In this document: in pieces, positions 8,480 to 14,241 of the stretch | Layout of the letters: every line of letters starts with the position of its first letter | How positions within the stretch are numbered: position 1 is the stretch's first letter | Assembly (NCBI GenBank): GCA_023412435.1 | Contig: JAEYNS010000076.1 | Coordinates: 1-19,003, forward strand | Length of the DNA stretch: 19,003 bases | From: Actinomycetes bacterium | GTDB lineage: Bacteria; Actinomycetota; Actinomycetes; Propionibacteriales; Propionibacteriaceae | Direction of reading: 5' to 3' | The notes under the pieces: model-generated | Told to the model about the DNA's origin: nothing | Seen by the model: only the letters and a program-made list of their open reading frames with translations | The model's database searches: none | Position numbers and translations under genes: made by a program

Positions 8480-8563
8480 CGCGGGGACGGTTCTTCGGTT
8501 CGGGGGGACGGTTCTCCGGGACGCGGGGACGGTTCTCCGGGACGCGGGGACGGTTCCCTTCGC
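8480..8563. repeat. Four tandem 21-bp repeats
   Basis: Units occupy 8480-8500, 8501-8521, 8522-8542 and 8543-8563. All four share the core GGGGACGGTTC. Units 2 and 3 differ at one base; unit 1 diverges in its last third, and unit 4 diverges after GGTTC. The array begins 5 nt after the stop of the propeller gene and ends 57 nt before the next start. The 21-bp period equals two DNA helical turns, so the cores would lie on one face of the DNA. The units have no strong internal dyad and no spacers, so this is not a CRISPR. From memory, GGGGACGGTTC-type intergenic repeats occur in unrelated bacteria; this is unverified. Confidence 0.9.
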
Positions 8564-8607
8564 CGAGCGGGCAACTGTCTCCATGTCGCGGACGTGAACC
8601 CGACCCC

Positions 8608-8613
8608 TAGGCT
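8608..8613 (+). promoter_or_regulatory. Candidate -10 of a leaderless start for the serine hydrolase gene
   Basis: TAGGCT fits TAnnnT and ends 6 nt before the ATG at 8620, where no Shine-Dalgarno is visible. The spacing is the same as at 5447-5459. Confidence 0.45.
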
Positions 8614-8619
8614 GCCGCA

Positions 8620-9936
8620 ATGCGCCTGTGGCTGAAGGTTCTTGCGGTGGTGCTCGCTGTCGTACTGGCGGCGGTGGTCGGGGTGTACTGGTGGCAGCGT
8701 CCCATGCTGCTCACCGGGACGGGGTACGCCGCCCACAACGCCTGCGCCGTCACCCATGTCGCCGGACGCACCAACCCGGACGCCGACCTGCCGTCCAACC
8801 CGCTCGTCCCTGTGCTGAGGACAGCCACCGACCCGGGTGGCGCCGGGACCACCATCCTCGGCGTGCTCGCCCGGCAACGGGCCTGGCTCACCGAGGGCTT
8901 CGGGTGCACGGTCGCCGGGGAGGCGCCGCGGCTGCCCGACCCGACGCCGGTGGAGGCCGGCAACCCGATCAGCGACGCGCCGGCTCCGACCGCGGAGCCG
9001 GCGGTCGAAGCGGCGCTCGACAAGGCCTTCGGAACCGACCTCGACGATGCCGGACGCGCCCGGCTCGGGACCCGCGGCGTCGTCGTGGTCAGGGACGGCC
9101 GCCTGGTCGCCGAGCGGTACGCCGACGGCTTCACCGCCGACACCCCGCAGCTCGGCTGGTCGATGGCCAAGAGCCTGACCAACCTGCTCGTGGGACGGCT
9201 GGTCGCCAAGGGCGAGCTCAGCCTCGACGATGACCAGCTGCGCCCGGAGTGGACCGACGAGCGGGCCGGCATCACGATCCGCCACCTGCTGGAGATGACC
9301 AGCGGCCTGGCCTGGGACGAGACCTACGACCTGAACACCCCGATCACCCGGATGCTCTATCTCGAGCCCGACATGGGCCGCTATGTCGCCTCCCAGCCGC
9401 TCGCCCATCCCCCCGGCACCCAGCAGCTGTACTCCAGCGGCAGCACCAACCTGCTGTGCTCGGTACTCGCCCCCGACCGCGGCGGCGCGGACTGGCCGCG
9501 ACGCGAGCTGTTCGCCCCGCTCGGCCTCGAATCGATGGTGATGGAGCCGGACGGAGCGGGGACCCCGGTGTGCAGCTCCTACGCCTGGGCGACGCCGCGC
9601 GACTGGGCGGCGGTCGGCCAGTTCGCCCTCGACGACGGCGTCTGGAACGGCACCCGGCTGCTGCCGGCGGGCTGGATGGCCGACTCGGTGCGGGCGGTCG
9701 ATGTCAGCACCGCGGAGACCGGGCTGGCGGCGGGCTGGTGGGCCAACCAGTTGCCGGACGGGTCGCTGCGCCACCCGCAGATGCCCGCCGACACCTTCTG
9801 GGCCAGCGGCCACGACGGTCAGTGGCTGGCGGTGATCCGGTCGGAGCGGCTGGTGGTGGCCCGGCTGGGCTTCACCCCGGACGTCGACTCCCGCGCGGTC
9901 GGGCTGACCGCCGATCTGGTGGCGGCGCTGGGCTGA
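8620..9936 (+). CDS. Membrane-anchored serine hydrolase, class C beta-lactamase/PBP-like family
   Basis: A 438-residue protein with an uncleaved-looking N-terminal membrane segment (residues 5-22) and an extracytoplasmic body. The beta-lactamase-related fold spans about 130-435 with the three family motifs: SMAK (Ser181 nucleophile, Lys184), YSSG at Tyr271 in place of the usual YxN, and HDG at 398-400 in place of KTG/HTG. Such proteins include esterases, D-amino-acid peptidases and carboxypeptidases, and the substrate cannot be read from sequence. HLLEMTSGL (222-230) is a further family hallmark. Residues 30-125, between the membrane segment and the catalytic domain, include several Cys (42, 96) and a Pro-rich hinge. 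It probably has its own leaderless promoter. It is not necessarily a resistance gene. Confidence 0.9.
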   Translation: MRLWLKVLAVVLAVVLAAVVGVYWWQRPMLLTGTGYAAHNACAVTHVAGRTNPDADLPSNPLVPVLRTATDPGGAGTTILGVLARQRAWLTEGFGCTVAGEAPRLPDPTPVEAGNPISDAPAPTAEPAVEAALDKAFGTDLDDAGRARLGTRGVVVVRDGRLVAERYADGFTADTPQLGWSMAKSLTNLLVGRLVAKGELSLDDDQLRPEWTDERAGITIRHLLEMTSGLAWDETYDLNTPITRMLYLEPDMGRYVASQPLAHPPGTQQLYSSGSTNLLCSVLAPDRGGADWPRRELFAPLGLESMVMEPDGAGTPVCSSYAWATPRDWAAVGQFALDDGVWNGTRLLPAGWMADSVRAVDVSTAETGLAAGWWANQLPDGSLRHPQMPADTFWASGHDGQWLAVIRSERLVVARLGFTPDVDSRAVGLTADLVAALG

Positions 9937-9975
9937 GCCCCTCGACCTATTCGCCGGGCAGGGCGAGGATGGGGC

Positions 9976-11214
9976 ATGGCCAGTGACACCCGTTACCTGA
10001 TCGTCGGCGGCGGGCTCGCCGCCGCCCGCGCCGTGGAGGGCATCCGCGAGGTCGACCCCGACGGTCCCATCACCGTCGTCACCGCCGAGCCGCACCTGCC
10101 GTACGAGCGTCCGCCGTTGTCCAAGGGCGTCCTGCTGGAGTCGGACGAGGCGAGCTCGGCCATCCCGCACGACGCAGACTGGTACGCCGGGCAGAACACC
10201 ACCGTGATCACCGGCGACGCGGTGACGGCGATCGATCCCACGGTGCGCACCGTCACCCTGGCCAGCGAGCAGCAACTCGGCTGGGACCGGCTGCTGCTGG
10301 CCACCGGCTCGTCGGTGCGGCGGCTGTCGGTGCCGGGCGATGACCTCGCCGGCGTCCACTACCTGCGCACGCTGGACGACTCCCTCGCCCTGCTGGACAC
10401 GATCCGGGCCGGCGGCAACCTGGTGGTGGTCGGTGCGGGGTGGATCGGCCTTGAGGTGGCCTCCGCTGCCCGGCAGCACGGCTGCCGGGTCACCGTCATC
10501 GACCCGCAGCCCGCCCCGCTGCTGGCCGTGATGGGTGAGCGGGTCGGCGGCTGGTTCGCCGACCTGCACCGCTCGCACGGCGTGGAGTTCCGGCTCGGCA
10601 CCGGGGTCGACCGGTTCGAGGGCGAGGACGCGGTCACCGGGGTGGTCACCTCCGACGGCGAGGCGCTGCCCGCGGACGCGGTCGTCGTCGGCGTAGGGAT
10701 CCGTCCCAACACCGAACTCGCGCAGGCGGCCGGCGTCGACGTCGACAACGGCGTGGTGACCGACGAACACCTGCGCACCAGTCTCGCCGACGTCTGGGCG
10801 GCCGGGGACGTGGCGAACTGGTTCAGCCCGCTGCTCGGTACCCACCTGCGGGTCGAGCACTGGGCGAACGCCCACGACAGCGGCTTCGACGCCGGTCGGT
10901 CGATGGCCGGGGCCGAGGTCACCTACGACCCGGTGCCGTTCTTCTTCTCCGACCAGTACGACGCGGGCCTGGAGTATGCCGGCCACGTCGGGCTAGACGC
11001 GGGCGCCGAGGTGGTGCTGCGGGGCGACCCGGCCGACGGCGCGTTCCTGGCGTTCTGGGTGGTGCCGCAGGGCGAGGGGGTGCGGGTGCTCGCCGGGATG
11101 CACGTCAACACCTGGGACACCATCGACGCGATCTCGGCGCTGATCCGCTCCGGCGCGGTCGTCGACCGGGCCCGGCTGGCCGACCCGGCGGTGCCACTCG
11201 ACGAAATGGGCTGA
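9976..11214 (+). CDS. NAD(P)H-dependent FAD oxidoreductase, ferredoxin reductase type
   Basis: A 412-residue cytosolic flavoprotein of the class that reduces ferredoxins or rubredoxins for P450s and Rieske oxygenases (pyridine nucleotide-disulfide oxidoreductase fold). The FAD dinucleotide-binding loop is VGGGLAAARA (10-19), followed by YERPPLSKG (43-51), typical of the ferredoxin reductase group. The NAD(P)-binding loop is VVGAGWIGLE (151-160). The second FAD motif is VWAAGDVA (273-280, Asp278), and a reductase C-terminal domain covers about 325-405. No CxxC redox disulfide is present, which excludes the lipoamide/thioredoxin reductase type. The ATG at 9976 has GAGG 7 nt upstream. No ferredoxin or oxygenase gene is adjacent, so the electron partner is unknown. 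A hairpin directly follows the stop. Confidence 0.9.
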   Translation: MASDTRYLIVGGGLAAARAVEGIREVDPDGPITVVTAEPHLPYERPPLSKGVLLESDEASSAIPHDADWYAGQNTTVITGDAVTAIDPTVRTVTLASEQQLGWDRLLLATGSSVRRLSVPGDDLAGVHYLRTLDDSLALLDTIRAGGNLVVVGAGWIGLEVASAARQHGCRVTVIDPQPAPLLAVMGERVGGWFADLHRSHGVEFRLGTGVDRFEGEDAVTGVVTSDGEALPADAVVVGVGIRPNTELAQAAGVDVDNGVVTDEHLRTSLADVWAAGDVANWFSPLLGTHLRVEHWANAHDSGFDAGRSMAGAEVTYDPVPFFFSDQYDAGLEYAGHVGLDAGAEVVLRGDPADGAFLAFWVVPQGEGVRVLAGMHVNTWDTIDAISALIRSGAVVDRARLADPAVPLDEMG

Positions 11215-11238
11215 CACCCGGCAACCCCGGGCCGGGTG
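11215..11238 (+). terminator. Hairpin directly after the FAD oxidoreductase gene
   Basis: CACCCGGC at 11215-11222 and GCCGGGTG at 11231-11238 are perfect 8-bp complements with an 8-nt loop, starting on the base after the stop codon. No U-tract follows. It is likely an intrinsic-type stop in this GC-rich genome and separates the gene from the next promoter. Confidence 0.55.
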
Positions 11239-11285
11239 GGAAAGGTACCCAAGCCGGCCGGGTTCGTGACGGCCGCGCAGGTCGC

Positions 11286-11291
11286 TACAGT
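11286..11291 (+). promoter_or_regulatory. Candidate -10 for the small lipoprotein gene
   Basis: TACAGT fits TAnnnT. TTCGTG at 11263-11268, 17 nt upstream, is a weak -35 candidate. The predicted leader of about 22 nt contains AGGAGGA before the ATG at 11320. Confidence 0.5.
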
Positions 11292-11319
11292 CCTTCCACC
11301 GCCGATCAGGAGGACGCCG

Positions 11320-11964
11320 ATGAGCCGCACCCTGCGCCGCCTCGCCACCGCGGGCGTGGCGTCCCTCGCCCTGTTGACCGCGTGCTCGGGCACTCCGGCC
11401 GCCACCCCGCCGCCGTCCGCGCCCGCGTCCGAGCCGATGCAGACCCAGACGCCGACCCCGAGCGCAGAACCGACCCCGACCGAGACCGCAGGCAGCGGCG
11501 CGCAGAACTGGTTCGGGGAGGTTCCCACCGACGAGCGCGGCTGCCCGGTGACGACCGAGGCCGAGGACGAGTTCCTGATCGCCGAGCCGTCGGTGATCGG
11601 CGCCGAGGCCCTGCCGGACGGCCTCTGCCTGTACGACAGCAAGTACTACGACACCTTTGCCATCCTTCCCACCCAGCCGTCGGCGGACTTCCCGCAGCAG
11701 GTGCGGCAGTGGCTGGAGCCGCAGGGCTGGTCCTTCTTCGACCCCGAGCCGGGCGACTTCTCCTACGCCGCGGTCAACAAGGCCCCCGAGCAGGTGCAGG
11801 ACCTCTACGAGTTCGACGGCTCGATCGACGGCGCGATTGTCGCCGTCGACGCCATCTCGGCCGAGGACCTCGACAGCCGCGGCATCACGTTGAACCTGCT
11901 GCGCGACACCTTCGGTGGGATCGAGGCGGGTGACCCGGTCTACTTCGCCGCGATCTGGTGGTGA
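11320..11964 (+). CDS. Unrecognised lipoprotein, 214 residues
   Basis: I do not recognise the family. The protein starts with an arginine-containing signal peptide and lipobox LTAC (Cys22), then a Pro/Thr/Ser linker to about residue 65. A compact acidic globular part follows, about 145 residues long, with Cys79 and Cys107 able to form one disulfide. There is no further membrane segment. The start at 11320 is chosen over an in-frame ATG at 11236 because AGGAGGA lies 5 nt upstream and because the signal peptide begins there. It ends 10 nt from the convergent ATPase gene. Predicted location is the outer face of the membrane; the function is unknown. Confidence 0.8.
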   Translation: MSRTLRRLATAGVASLALLTACSGTPAATPPPSAPASEPMQTQTPTPSAEPTPTETAGSGAQNWFGEVPTDERGCPVTTEAEDEFLIAEPSVIGAEALPDGLCLYDSKYYDTFAILPTQPSADFPQQVRQWLEPQGWSFFDPEPGDFSYAAVNKAPEQVQDLYEFDGSIDGAIVAVDAISAEDLDSRGITLNLLRDTFGGIEAGDPVYFAAIWW

Positions 11965-11974
11965 GGCCGGCGGC

Positions 11975-13666
11975 TCACCGCTTGCGGGCGGTCCCCAGCA
12001 TGTCGCGCAGCACCTGGCCGCCGGTGCGCAGGATCTGGTCGCGGAAGGTGGCAGACCCCAGCGTCTTCTCCATCCACGACTTCTCCTGCCGTCGCGAGGA
12101 CGACGTCGGTCGCGTCTCCCGCCGGGCCGAGGAGGCGTCGGCGCGCTGCTGCCGCTCCCACGCGTCGGCCTCGGCCTTGCGCTGCGCCTCCAACGCCTTC
12201 TCCTCGGCCTCGCGCCGGGCCGCCTCGATACCGGCCTGCAGCTTCGCGGTCAGCACCTCGTAGGCGGAGTGCCGGTCGATCTCCTGGCCGTAGCGGGCCT
12301 GCATCGCCGACTGGGCGATCCCTGCGGCCATCCACTCGGGGTTCATCGGGTCCATCGACGCCTCGGGGGCCCGCATCCGCGTCCAGGCCACGGGGGTCGG
12401 CGCGCCGGACGGGTTCAGCACGGTGACGATCGCCTCGCCGATGCCCAGCGCCTGCAGCACCTCGGTGAGGTCGTAGGACGACTTGGGGTAGGTCTGCACG
12501 GTGGCGCGCAGGGCCTTGGCGTCGTTCGGCGTGTGCGCCCGCAGTTGGTGCTGCACCCGGGAGCCCAGCTGCGCGAGCACCTCCTCCGGCACGTCCTTCG
12601 GCGTCTGGGTGACGAAAAACACCCCGACACCCTTGGAGCGGATCAGCCGCACGGTCTGCGCGATCGCGTCCAGGAAGGCGGGGGACGCGTCGTGGAACAG
12701 CAGGTGCGCCTCGTCGAAGAAGAACACCAGCTTGGGACGGTCAAGGTCGCCCACCTCGGGCAGCTCGCTGAACAGGTCAGCGAGCAGCCACATCAGGAAG
12801 GTCGAGAAGATCGCGGGCCGGTCGTGCAGGTTCGGCAACTCCAGCAGCGAGATGACGCCACGGCCGTCGGCCGTGGTGCGGATCAGGTCGGCGGTGTTGA
12901 ACTCGGGCTCGCCGAAGAACTCACCGGCGCCCTGCGCCTCGAGGGTGATGATGTTGCGCAGGATGACGCCGACGGTGGCGCCCGACACGCCGCCGATCGT
13001 CTTCAGCTCTGCCTTGCCCTCGTCGGAGGTGAGGTAGTTGAGGACTGCCCGAAGGTCCTCGAGGTCGAGCAGCGCCAGGCCGTTAGTGTCGGCGTAGTGG
13101 AACACCAGCCCGAGGGTGGACTCCTGGGTGGCGTTCAGGCCCAGCACCTTGCTCAGCAGGATCGGGCCGAAGGACGACACGGTCGCGCGCAGCGGCACCC
13201 CGAGGCCCTGGCCGCCCAGGGCGTAGAACTCGACCGGGGCCGCCTTCGGCTGCCAGTCCTGACCGATCTTGGCGGTGCGGGCGAGCAGTTTCTCGTTCGG
13301 CTCCCCGGGCAGCGCGATCCCGGACAGGTCGCCCTTGATGTCGGCGGCGAAGACCGCCACGCCCGCGGCCGAGATCTGCTCGGCGAGCACCTGCAGCGTC
13401 TTGGTCTTGCCGGTGCCGGTGGCGCCGGCGACCAGGCCGTGCCGGTTGAGCATGGAGAGGGAGATCCGCACCCTGGCGTCGGGGACGGGGGCGCCGTCCT
13501 CCATCAGCACGCCGAGTTCGATCGACGGCTCCTCGAAGGTGTAGCCGTCGATCACCCGCTGCGTCCACTCCGAGCGGGCGGCAGGAGTCGGTGCGGCCTC
13601 GGCCGCAGCGGCGGCGGGCTCGGTGACGGCGGGCGGCTGGTAGCCGGGCGGGACGGGCTGCGTCAT
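11975..13666 (-). CDS. HerA-like helicase/ATPase, DUF853 family
   Basis: A 563-residue cytosolic P-loop ATPase of the DUF853 family, related to HerA/FtsK-type DNA-pumping motors. Seen: a Pro/Ala-rich N-terminus (1-30), Walker A GATGTGKT (81-88), Walker B KLVFFFDEAH (312-321; Asp318, Glu319), a sensor-like FFVTQTP (350-356), and an arginine-containing segment RVQHQLRAHTP (370-380). A charged Ala/Glu/Arg-rich coiled coil spans about 475-512, and the C-terminal tail is basic. The cellular role of this family is poorly defined. HerA proper works with the nuclease NurA in archaea, but no nuclease gene is adjacent here. The ATG at 13666 has no Shine-Dalgarno; a CAGGCT hexamer 7 nt upstream suggests a leaderless start. 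It is convergent with the lipoprotein gene. Confidence 0.9.
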   Translation of the reverse strand: MTQPVPPGYQPPAVTEPAAAAAEAAPTPAARSEWTQRVIDGYTFEEPSIELGVLMEDGAPVPDARVRISLSMLNRHGLVAGATGTGKTKTLQVLAEQISAAGVAVFAADIKGDLSGIALPGEPNEKLLARTAKIGQDWQPKAAPVEFYALGGQGLGVPLRATVSSFGPILLSKVLGLNATQESTLGLVFHYADTNGLALLDLEDLRAVLNYLTSDEGKAELKTIGGVSGATVGVILRNIITLEAQGAGEFFGEPEFNTADLIRTTADGRGVISLLELPNLHDRPAIFSTFLMWLLADLFSELPEVGDLDRPKLVFFFDEAHLLFHDASPAFLDAIAQTVRLIRSKGVGVFFVTQTPKDVPEEVLAQLGSRVQHQLRAHTPNDAKALRATVQTYPKSSYDLTEVLQALGIGEAIVTVLNPSGAPTPVAWTRMRAPEASMDPMNPEWMAAGIAQSAMQARYGQEIDRHSAYEVLTAKLQAGIEAARREAEEKALEAQRKAEADAWERQQRADASSARRETRPTSSSRRQEKSWMEKTLGSATFRDQILRTGGQVLRDMLGTARKR

Positions 13667-13673
13667 GGCCGGA

Positions 13674-13679
13674 AGCCTG
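13674..13679 (-). promoter_or_regulatory. Candidate -10 of a leaderless start for the ATPase gene
   Basis: On the minus strand CAGGCT lies 7 nt before the ATG at 13666. It keeps A2 and T6 of TAnnnT and belongs to TGTGGCAGGCT, which recurs before the small gene at 14014. No Shine-Dalgarno is visible. Confidence 0.4.
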
Positions 13680-13752
13680 CCACAACACCTTCGCCGAACG
13701 CACGCACTTTTCTTCCGGTCCTCCTCGGGCCGGTGAAGGCAGCGTCCGGCTC

Positions 13753-13777
13753 GCCGGGGGCGGTCCCGCCCCCCGGC
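13753..13777 (-). terminator. GC-rich hairpin after the small Pro/Ser-rich gene
   Basis: GCCGGGGGCGG pairs with CCGCCCCCCGGC with one bulged base and a tight loop. It starts 12 nt past the minus-strand stop at 13790-13792. No U-tract follows. It probably separates the small gene from the ATPase gene, which has its own promoter signature. Confidence 0.45.
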
Positions 13778-13789
13778 CCGGCTCAGTCC

Positions 13790-14014
13790 TCAGGCGTCCT
13801 CGGGCCGCACCGGGGGGTCGACCGGCGGCACCTCGATGATGGTCGGCTCGTAGACACTGGGCTCGTCCGGCGCAATCGGTGAGCTGGGCGAACCGGGCGA
13901 GGCCGGGGAGGCGGGAGAGGCGGGAGAGTCGGGCGAACCCTGGGGCTCCGTCATTCCCTCGACGACGGCGGGGACCGGAACGGGCTGGGGGAGCGGGGCG
14001 TTGGGCTGGGTCAT
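13790..14014 (-). CDS. Small Pro/Ser-rich protein, 74 residues, unknown function
   Basis: An unrecognised 74-residue frame. It opens MTQPNAPLPQPVPVP, continues with an SPASPASPASPG low-complexity run (about 29-46) and ends in an acidic Pro/Val/Glu tail. It has no lysine, cysteine, signal peptide or membrane segment and is probably disordered. The frame extends upstream to 14347, but that would run through the TPP riboswitch on the other strand. The ATG at 14014 is favoured by the CAGGCT hexamer 6 nt before it and by its close likeness to the start of the ATPase gene. The SPA run is encoded by 9-bp DNA repeats, so it may vary in number between strains. It may be a real gene or a decaying copy of a 5' end. 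Confidence 0.5.
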   Translation of the reverse strand: MTQPNAPLPQPVPVPAVVEGMTEPQGSPDSPASPASPASPGSPSSPIAPDEPSVYEPTIIEVPPVDPPVRPEDA

Positions 14015-14020
14015 CACTCG

Positions 14021-14026
14021 AGCCTG
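14021..14026 (-). promoter_or_regulatory. Candidate -10 of a leaderless start for the small gene
   Basis: CAGGCT on the minus strand, exactly 6 nt before the ATG at 14014 and embedded in TGTGGCAGGCT. No Shine-Dalgarno is visible at this start. Confidence 0.4.
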
Positions 14027-14072
14027 CCACACCGGGATCCGGCTGCCCAGACCTGGCGGTCCGGCCCGCGGC

Positions 14073-14086
14073 GGGCAGATCTGCCC
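14073..14086. promoter_or_regulatory. 14-bp perfect palindrome upstream of the TPP riboswitch
   Basis: GGGCAGATCTGCCC is fully self-complementary without a loop, more like a protein operator than a hairpin. It covers the position where the -35 of the thi operon promoter would fall relative to TACTCT at 14101. A second small inverted repeat, CCCCG/CGGGG (14085-14100), abuts it. Confidence 0.45.
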
Positions 14087-14100
14087 CCGTTTCAGCGGGG

Positions 14101-14106
14101 TACTCT
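14101..14106 (+). promoter_or_regulatory. Candidate -10 of the thi operon
   Basis: TACTCT fits TAnnnT. A start about 7 nt downstream would begin the transcript near 14113, directly at the 5' edge of the TPP aptamer. No good -35 is present, so an activator or a weak promoter is possible. Confidence 0.45.
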
Positions 14107-14114
14107 TGGGGTCA

Positions 14115-14196
14115 GACAGGGGAGCGCCGCAGGGCGCTGAGAGTGCGGTGACGCAGACCCTCGAACCTGATCCGGCTAGCACCGGCGTAGGGAGTC
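14115..14196 (+). ncRNA. TPP riboswitch (THI box)
   Basis: The conserved core is present in order: a short P1 (GAC 14115-14117 with GTC 14194-14196), AGGGG then the P2 hairpin AGCGCC-GCA-GGGCGCT, CTGAGA, the P3 arm TGCGGTGACGCA, ACCC, the hallmark TCGAACCTGATC, the P4/P5 arm, and CCGGCGTAGGGA. It binds thiamine pyrophosphate in cis and lowers expression of the genes behind it, here a thiamine importer. There is no U-tract terminator downstream. The expression platform appears translational (see the hairpin at 14223-14237). Confidence 0.96.
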
Positions 14197-14222
14197 GGGA
14201 ATCTCCTCGGCAGCCGCCGAGC

Positions 14223-14237
14223 CCTCCAGACAGGAGG
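14223..14237 (+). promoter_or_regulatory. Shine-Dalgarno-sequestering hairpin of the riboswitch
   Basis: CCTCC (14223-14227), loop AGACA, GGAGG (14233-14237): a perfect 5-bp stem that hides the ribosome binding site, which sits 4 nt before the thiB ATG at 14242. A second stem CTCGGC/GCCGAG (14206-14221) lies just upstream and could stack on it. Aptamer 3' strand GGAG (14191-14194) can instead pair with CTCC (14224-14227), so ligand binding and ribosome access look mutually exclusive. Confidence 0.6.
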
Positions 14238-14241
14238 AACC

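Noticed and set aside
8480..8563. CRISPR array
   Set aside because: The repeats are directly contiguous with no spacers, and no cas genes are present.
8438..8620. Minus-strand 7-residue peptide repeats read from the 21-bp array
   Set aside because: Any 21-bp repeat is translatable as a 7-residue repeat in every frame. The frame has no Shine-Dalgarno and overlaps the end of the propeller gene.
8620..9936. Antibiotic resistance beta-lactamase
   Set aside because: The family motifs are the relaxed SxxK / YSS / HDG set with a membrane anchor and an extra N-terminal region, typical of generic serine hydrolases.
14197..14241. Transcription terminator form of the TPP riboswitch expression platform
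   Set aside because: No U-tract follows either stem, and the second stem contains the Shine-Dalgarno, which fits translational control better.
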